From positions 1 through 64,000 of the forward strand of contig JAFGFM010000010.1 of the NCBI GenBank assembly GCA_016931115.1: a stretch of DNA of 64,000 nt, read 5' to 3'. The DNA comes from Deltaproteobacteria bacterium (GTDB lineage Bacteria; Desulfobacterota; DSM-4660; Desulfatiglandales; HGW-15). The notes under the pieces were generated by a model. The model did no database searches, had not been told where the DNA came from, and worked only from the letters and a program-made list of their open reading frames with translations. Every line of letters begins with the position of its first letter. The first letter of the stretch is position 1. Made by a program: the position numbers and the translations under genes. Shown one piece after another: positions 59,912-64,000 of this stretch.

Positions 59912-62062
59912 ATGAGAGATATCAGCATTAAATGGCAATTATTGGCGATCTGTATTTTCCTGGTATCTGTACCAGTGATAATTCTGGGTGTAATGAGTTA
60001 TCAGAACACAAAGGCTGAAACTTACGATCAGATAGAAAACCGCCTGAAACAACAGGCCTTACAGGTTAAGCTGCTGGTGAAAAATGTCTATCTTGAGATA
60101 TTAGATAACAGCAAAAAGGCGGATGAGATTGCCAGAAAGACAGTCTATTCTCAGGCTGAGGCCATATCACGGTTTCTCATGGATTGGGATGGCCCTGTCA
60201 ATAAACTTGATAGCATCATATCTTCTATAAAGGTAGGTGAAACCGGATATATCTGGGTAACTGACTATAACGGAAATATGCTGGTTAACAGGGATAAAGA
60301 GAGTATAGGAAAAAATTTTATGGATACCAGAGACGCGGAGGGGAGTCTGTTTTTCCAAGAGGCAATATCCAAGGCAAGAAATCTGTCTCAAAGCCAGGTC
60401 GCATATCAGGTTTACCCATGGAAAAATGCAGGAGAGGAAAAGGCACGGAATAAAATAGCTGCCCTGTTGCATGATGTTCCTCGTAAACGTGTCATGGGAA
60501 TAAGCGTATATTTTGATGAGATAATAGATGCAAATTATGCTGAAAAGAAGATTGATGAACTCAAAAAACAGCTTGCAGAAATAGTTATCGGTAAGACAGG
60601 ATATATATTTATACTCGATGAAGCCGGTAAATATGTGCTTTCGTACAAACGTGAACGCGATGGGGAGAATATCTGGAATACAAAGGATTCAAATGGAGCC
60701 CATTTTATCCAGGAGATAGTAACCAGGGGATTAGCTCTTGATGCAAATGATACTGCCACCACCTATTACCCCTGGCAGAACAAAGGTGAGTCAGGCATAC
60801 GTATGAAGCTTGCGAGCTATGCCTTTTTCCCTGAATGGAAATGGATCATATCGCCATCAGCCTACCAGGATGACTTTCTTGACGGTCTGAAAAAGATACA
60901 GTCTTTAACCATTATTATTTGTATAGTTGCTATTATTCTTGGCTCTATAATAGCCTATGCATTTACTCACTTTATGACCAGGAAGTTTATCAATCTTGTT
61001 AAAATTATGCAGAGGATATCAGAGGGAGACCTCACGGTTAATGCTGAAAAGGATACAGGAAAGAATGAGATCGGGATGATGAACAGTGCAATGGTTCAAA
61101 TGGTGGATAAACTTCGAAGTGTGGTTACAGATGTGAAGGCTGCTGCGGCCAATGTTGCATCGGGAAGTGTTCAGATGAGTTCAAGCAGTGAAGAAATGTC
61201 AGAGGGTGCTACTGAACAGGCCTCTTCAGCAGAGGAGGCATCCGCATCTGTTGAAGAGATGACAGCAAATATTAGGCAGAATGCAGATAATGCGCAGCAG
61301 ACGGAAAACATAGCCATGAAGTCATCTTCCGATGCCAAGGAGGGCGGAAAGGCAGTGAATGAAACATTAAAGGCCATGAAGGAGATAGCTGAGAAGATCA
61401 CCATTATAGAAGAGATTGCTCGTTCCACCGACCTCCTTGCACTGAATGCAGCAATTGAGGCGGCAAGGGCAGGTGAACATGGTAAGGGCTTTGCTGTCGT
61501 TGCCTCAGAGGTCAGGAAACTTGCGGAACGAAGTAAAAAGGCAGCAGGAGAGATAAGCAAATTGTCATCGTCGAGTGTTTCGGTTGCTGAAAGCGCGGGA
61601 GAGATGCTGGCAAAACTTGTCCCCAATATTCAGAAGACCGCCGAACTTGTACAGGAAATCAGCGCTGCAAGCAATGAGCAGGCCACAGGAGCTGAGCAGA
61701 TAAATCAATCGATACAGCAGCTGGATCAGGTTATACAGCATAATGCATCAATCTCTGAAGAGTTGAATGCAACAGCCGAAGAGCTTGCTTCTCAGGCAGA
61801 ACAGCTCCAGGCAACTATAGGTTTTTTCAAGATATCATTTGAGGGAGATTTGTCTGATGAAAAAAAAGCTGTAAAAATGATCAGGGAGGGGATGCCAAAG
61901 GAAAAATCCAGATATAAAAGGATCATTAAAAAACTGGTTCATGATACTGAGCCGGAAAATGATGTGAAAAAAGATACTGTGAAAAAAAAGTCGGTGATAT
62001 TAGATATGAGCAGTGATGAAAAGGCTTTCGATGAATATGATAAAGAGTTCAGTAAATACTAG
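59912..62062 (+). CDS. Methyl-accepting chemotaxis protein with tandem Cache_2-like sensor domains
   Basis: Two Cache-like blocks ([42 protein letters not shown]), HAMP, and [41 protein letters not shown]. Confidence 0.95.
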   Translation: MRDISIKWQLLAICIFLVSVPVIILGVMSYQNTKAETYDQIENRLKQQALQVKLLVKNVYLEILDNSKKADEIARKTVYSQAEAISRFLMDWDGPVNKLDSIISSIKVGETGYIWVTDYNGNMLVNRDKESIGKNFMDTRDAEGSLFFQEAISKARNLSQSQVAYQVYPWKNAGEEKARNKIAALLHDVPRKRVMGISVYFDEIIDANYAEKKIDELKKQLAEIVIGKTGYIFILDEAGKYVLSYKRERDGENIWNTKDSNGAHFIQEIVTRGLALDANDTATTYYPWQNKGESGIRMKLASYAFFPEWKWIISPSAYQDDFLDGLKKIQSLTIIICIVAIILGSIIAYAFTHFMTRKFINLVKIMQRISEGDLTVNAEKDTGKNEIGMMNSAMVQMVDKLRSVVTDVKAAAANVASGSVQMSSSSEEMSEGATEQASSAEEASASVEEMTANIRQNADNAQQTENIAMKSSSDAKEGGKAVNETLKAMKEIAEKITIIEEIARSTDLLALNAAIEAARAGEHGKGFAVVASEVRKLAERSKKAAGEISKLSSSSVSVAESAGEMLAKLVPNIQKTAELVQEISAASNEQATGAEQINQSIQQLDQVIQHNASISEELNATAEELASQAEQLQATIGFFKISFEGDLSDEKKAVKMIREGMPKEKSRYKRIIKKLVHDTEPENDVKKDTVKKKSVILDMSSDEKAFDEYDKEFSKY

Positions 62063-62120
62063 AGAAGCGGCGGGATATCAGGTTACTTTAGAATATTAAC
62101 AGTATGGCGAGTATATTAAA

Positions 62121-62639
62121 ATGGATGATCTAAATATGGAAGTAAGCACAGAGTTTCTCTCTTTTCAACTCGCTGACGAATTGTTCGCTATTGAGGTCAG
62201 CAAGGTAAGAGAGGTCCTCGAATATACAATTATCACAAGGGTCCCTGGATCAAAAGACTTTATGGAGGGAGTGATCAATGTCAGGGGAAGCGTTGTTCCT
62301 GTGATGGATCTGAAAAAGAAATTAAATATCTCTGAGTCAGATACAGGTATCAATACGCGTATTGTAATAATGGAGCTGATCCTGAATGATGAAAAGGTGG
62401 TCGCAGGTTTTATCGCAGACTCGGTCAGGGAGGTGATGTCTCTATCTCCGGGGCAGATTCAGGCTCCTCCCAAATTAGGGAGTAAGTTGAGAATCGATTA
62501 TTCAAAGGGCATTCTTGAGCAGGATGATACCCTGGTAATAATCCTTGATATAGAGCGCATTATTACAGGTGATAACGCAGTTCATATAACGATGGATACT
62601 GAAAGATATACAGTATCTGATGAGGTCCCCGCACCTTGA
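62121..62639 (+). CDS. cheW: Chemotaxis protein CheW
   Basis: FLSFQLADELFAIEVSKVREVLEY, ITRVPGSKDFMEGVINVRGSVVPVMDLKKKL. Confidence 0.95.
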   Translation: MDDLNMEVSTEFLSFQLADELFAIEVSKVREVLEYTIITRVPGSKDFMEGVINVRGSVVPVMDLKKKLNISESDTGINTRIVIMELILNDEKVVAGFIADSVREVMSLSPGQIQAPPKLGSKLRIDYSKGILEQDDTLVIILDIERIITGDNAVHITMDTERYTVSDEVPAP

Positions 62640-62732
62640 AGATATCAGGCCCCAGGGCAGGCTTGACTCAAATTTTTTGATGATTATTTTATTGCCGCAT
62701 GAGTCAAAAAATAAATTTAAGGGGGTGATCTT

Positions 62733-63167
62733 ATGAACAGCTTATTAAGTTTAATTCCAGGAACTGGTCTTGCGCCCAACAGGAAACTGTTTGATCGCTT
62801 CTTTGATGACTGGGGTCTGGAAACGGTTTTTAGTGAAGACAAAGAATGGGTACCGGCCTTTGATATTGCTGAGAATGAAAAGGATTATGCGGTTACAGCG
62901 GAGCTTCCCGGCATTGATATAAAAGATGTTGATATTACACTGTCCGAAGGTATCCTTACTGTTAAGGGGGAAAAGAGACAGGAAAAGGAGGAGACCTCTG
63001 AAGGGTTTCACAGGATTGAAAGGCGTTATGGCTCTTTTAACAGGAGCTTCAGGATCCCTGGCAAGGTAGAGGCTGATAAAATTGATGCAACCTATAAGGA
63101 TGGTGTATTAAAGGTTGTGCTTCCAAAGGCAGAAGGAACAGAAACAAAAAAGATTGAGATAAAATAA
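62733..63167 (+). CDS. Hsp20/alpha-crystallin family small heat shock protein
   Basis: WVPAFDIAENEKDYAVTAELPGIDIKDVDITLSEGILTVKGEKRQEKEE, YGSFNRSFRIPGKVEADKIDATYKDGVLKVVLPK. Confidence 0.96.
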   Translation: MNSLLSLIPGTGLAPNRKLFDRFFDDWGLETVFSEDKEWVPAFDIAENEKDYAVTAELPGIDIKDVDITLSEGILTVKGEKRQEKEETSEGFHRIERRYGSFNRSFRIPGKVEADKIDATYKDGVLKVVLPKAEGTETKKIEIK

Positions 63168-63189
63168 CACATTGACTGATTTGAAAAAG

Positions 63190-63225
63190 AAAGAGGGTAT
63201 CACCAACGGGTGATACCCTCTTTTT
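63190..63225. terminator. Bidirectional terminator between hsp20 and the 88-aa ORF
   Basis: AAAGAGGGTATCACC-aacg-GGTGATACCCTCTTTTT, perfect stem. Confidence 0.9.
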
Positions 63226-63245
63226 ATCCCTCTCCGAAACCTCAT

Positions 63246-63512
63246 CTAAACAACAACATCTATGGGTTTTGGTTTTGCACCGGCATTATCATCACGGTCC
63301 GGTTCACCATATTTATTGTATAAAGTACCTGTATCAAAGCGTCGTGTGTCAGGGTTTTTTTCTGTGATCTTATCCCTGTTATTATTGAGCTTCGCCTCTT
63401 CGCTGCCTCCTGATTTCTCAACAGGTTTTATCTTGTCAGGCCCATCTTTTTTCCTGACCTTAAACTCCCCTTCACCGGGATTGTTTATTACTACAGAGGA
63501 ATCTATAATCAT
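63246..63512 (-). CDS. Orphan 88-aa hydrophilic protein downstream of c-di-GMP riboswitch
   Basis: Strong SD on minus strand (AAGGAGGTGGCATATG) and 5' riboswitch; no recognised domain. Confidence 0.65.
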   Translation of the reverse strand: MIIDSSVVINNPGEGEFKVRKKDGPDKIKPVEKSGGSEEAKLNNNRDKITEKNPDTRRFDTGTLYNKYGEPDRDDNAGAKPKPIDVVV

Positions 63513-63593
63513 ATGCCACCTCCTTATATAAGGAACCTTTCTTTGAGGGAGCGCTGCTGTATATCAAATCCTCACCTTAAAACCTGTCTGGTG

Positions 63594-63623
63594 AAAAAAG
63601 CCCGTTCCATTTTAATATGAACG
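63594..63623 (-). terminator. Putative expression-platform terminator of the riboswitch
   Basis: Minus strand CGTTCatattaaaatgGAACGGGCTTTTTT. Confidence 0.45.
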
Positions 63624-63636
63624 ATATTGTTTTCAC

Positions 63637-63735
63637 CTTACTTTGCAACCCCGCTGTCATATCCCATTGTTTTATGGGACTTAGACCGGAAGTTTTGCGC
63701 CCTCTCCTTTCAGAGAGTTTGCCCTCAAGTCTTAT
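63637..63735 (-). ncRNA. Cyclic-di-GMP-I (GEMM-I) riboswitch aptamer
   Basis: Minus strand ...GAGGGCAAACTCTCTGAAAGGAGAGGGCGCAAAACTTCCGGTCTAAGTCCCATAAAACAATGGGATATGACAGCGGGGTTGC... matches GEMM-I signatures: GGGCAAAC, GAAA-capped hairpin, GCAAA, CCGGYCTAA, AGCGGGGTT. Confidence 0.88.
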
Positions 63736-63909
63736 CCAATCTTATGATCGGCATCCTGATCTGGAAACTTAAAGGTTTTTTACATTTTTTTTAAATCAGG
63801 AAAAACAAGGTGTTAAGGGCATGGTATCCCAGACCTTTCCTGTTGACTAGCCTAAATTCATGGACTAAAGTTGCACTGTAACCAATCAATCTTTTAAAAG
63901 GAGATAACC

Positions 63910-64000
63910 ATGAAGTTGCCTGAATATATCACAAAGGAAGAGGTTAAAAGGGTTTGCAAAGAACTGAAGATATCAGACTGGACAGAGAAGAAGGAGGCGA
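63910..64000 (+). CDS. Partial hypothetical CDS running off the window
   Basis: AGGAGATAACC-ATG; MKLPEYITKEEVKRVCKELKISDWTEKKEA, open to the window edge. Confidence 0.6.
   Translation, partial: MKLPEYITKEEVKRVCKELKISDWTEKKEA

Noticed and set aside
61171-61626. 151-aa minus-strand ORF
   Set aside because: Antisense to the conserved MCP signalling domain.
1-64000. CRISPR arrays or cas genes
   Set aside because: No regularly spaced 24-40 bp repeats and no Cas-like proteins recognised.

Overview
This 64 kb window looks like a bacterial chromosome segment, probably Desulfobacterota/'deltaproteobacterial' (inferred from gene content only). It is mostly housekeeping and signalling genes: a GspE/PilB ATPase fragment with pilin, rsmG, PBP1A, rhaBAD, crotonase/meaB, AmmeMemoRadiSam components, cobB, murA, comEC, a two-component pair, rplM-rpsI-truA, kamA-like, radA, an SLBB polysaccharide exporter, B12-dependent RNR, MCP/CheW and Hsp20. 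One tRNA-Arg(TCT) at 25262-25338 carries a ~9.3 kb integrated element (25291-34627) bounded by a 48-bp perfect direct repeat. The element encodes integrase, an AlpA-like regulator, a TOPRIM/DUF3987 replication protein, a P27-type small terminase and an HK97-type capsid. No large terminase, portal or tail gene is recognisable, so it resembles a phage satellite (PICI-like). It also carries an HExxH cargo gene. Other notable signals are: (i) a cyclic-di-GMP-I (GEMM-I) riboswitch on the minus strand at ~63637-63735 upstream of a single orphan 88-aa ORF; (ii) a CheD-HDOD fusion; (iii) an SLBB exporter with eight tandem 12-residue MgtE_N-like repeats, next to a GfcA-like small protein; (iv) a GspE with a C-terminal double zinc ribbon beside a B-box-like membrane protein; and (v) a histone-H1-like Lys/Ala protein just outside the element. 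All calls come from reading the sequence; no searches were run.
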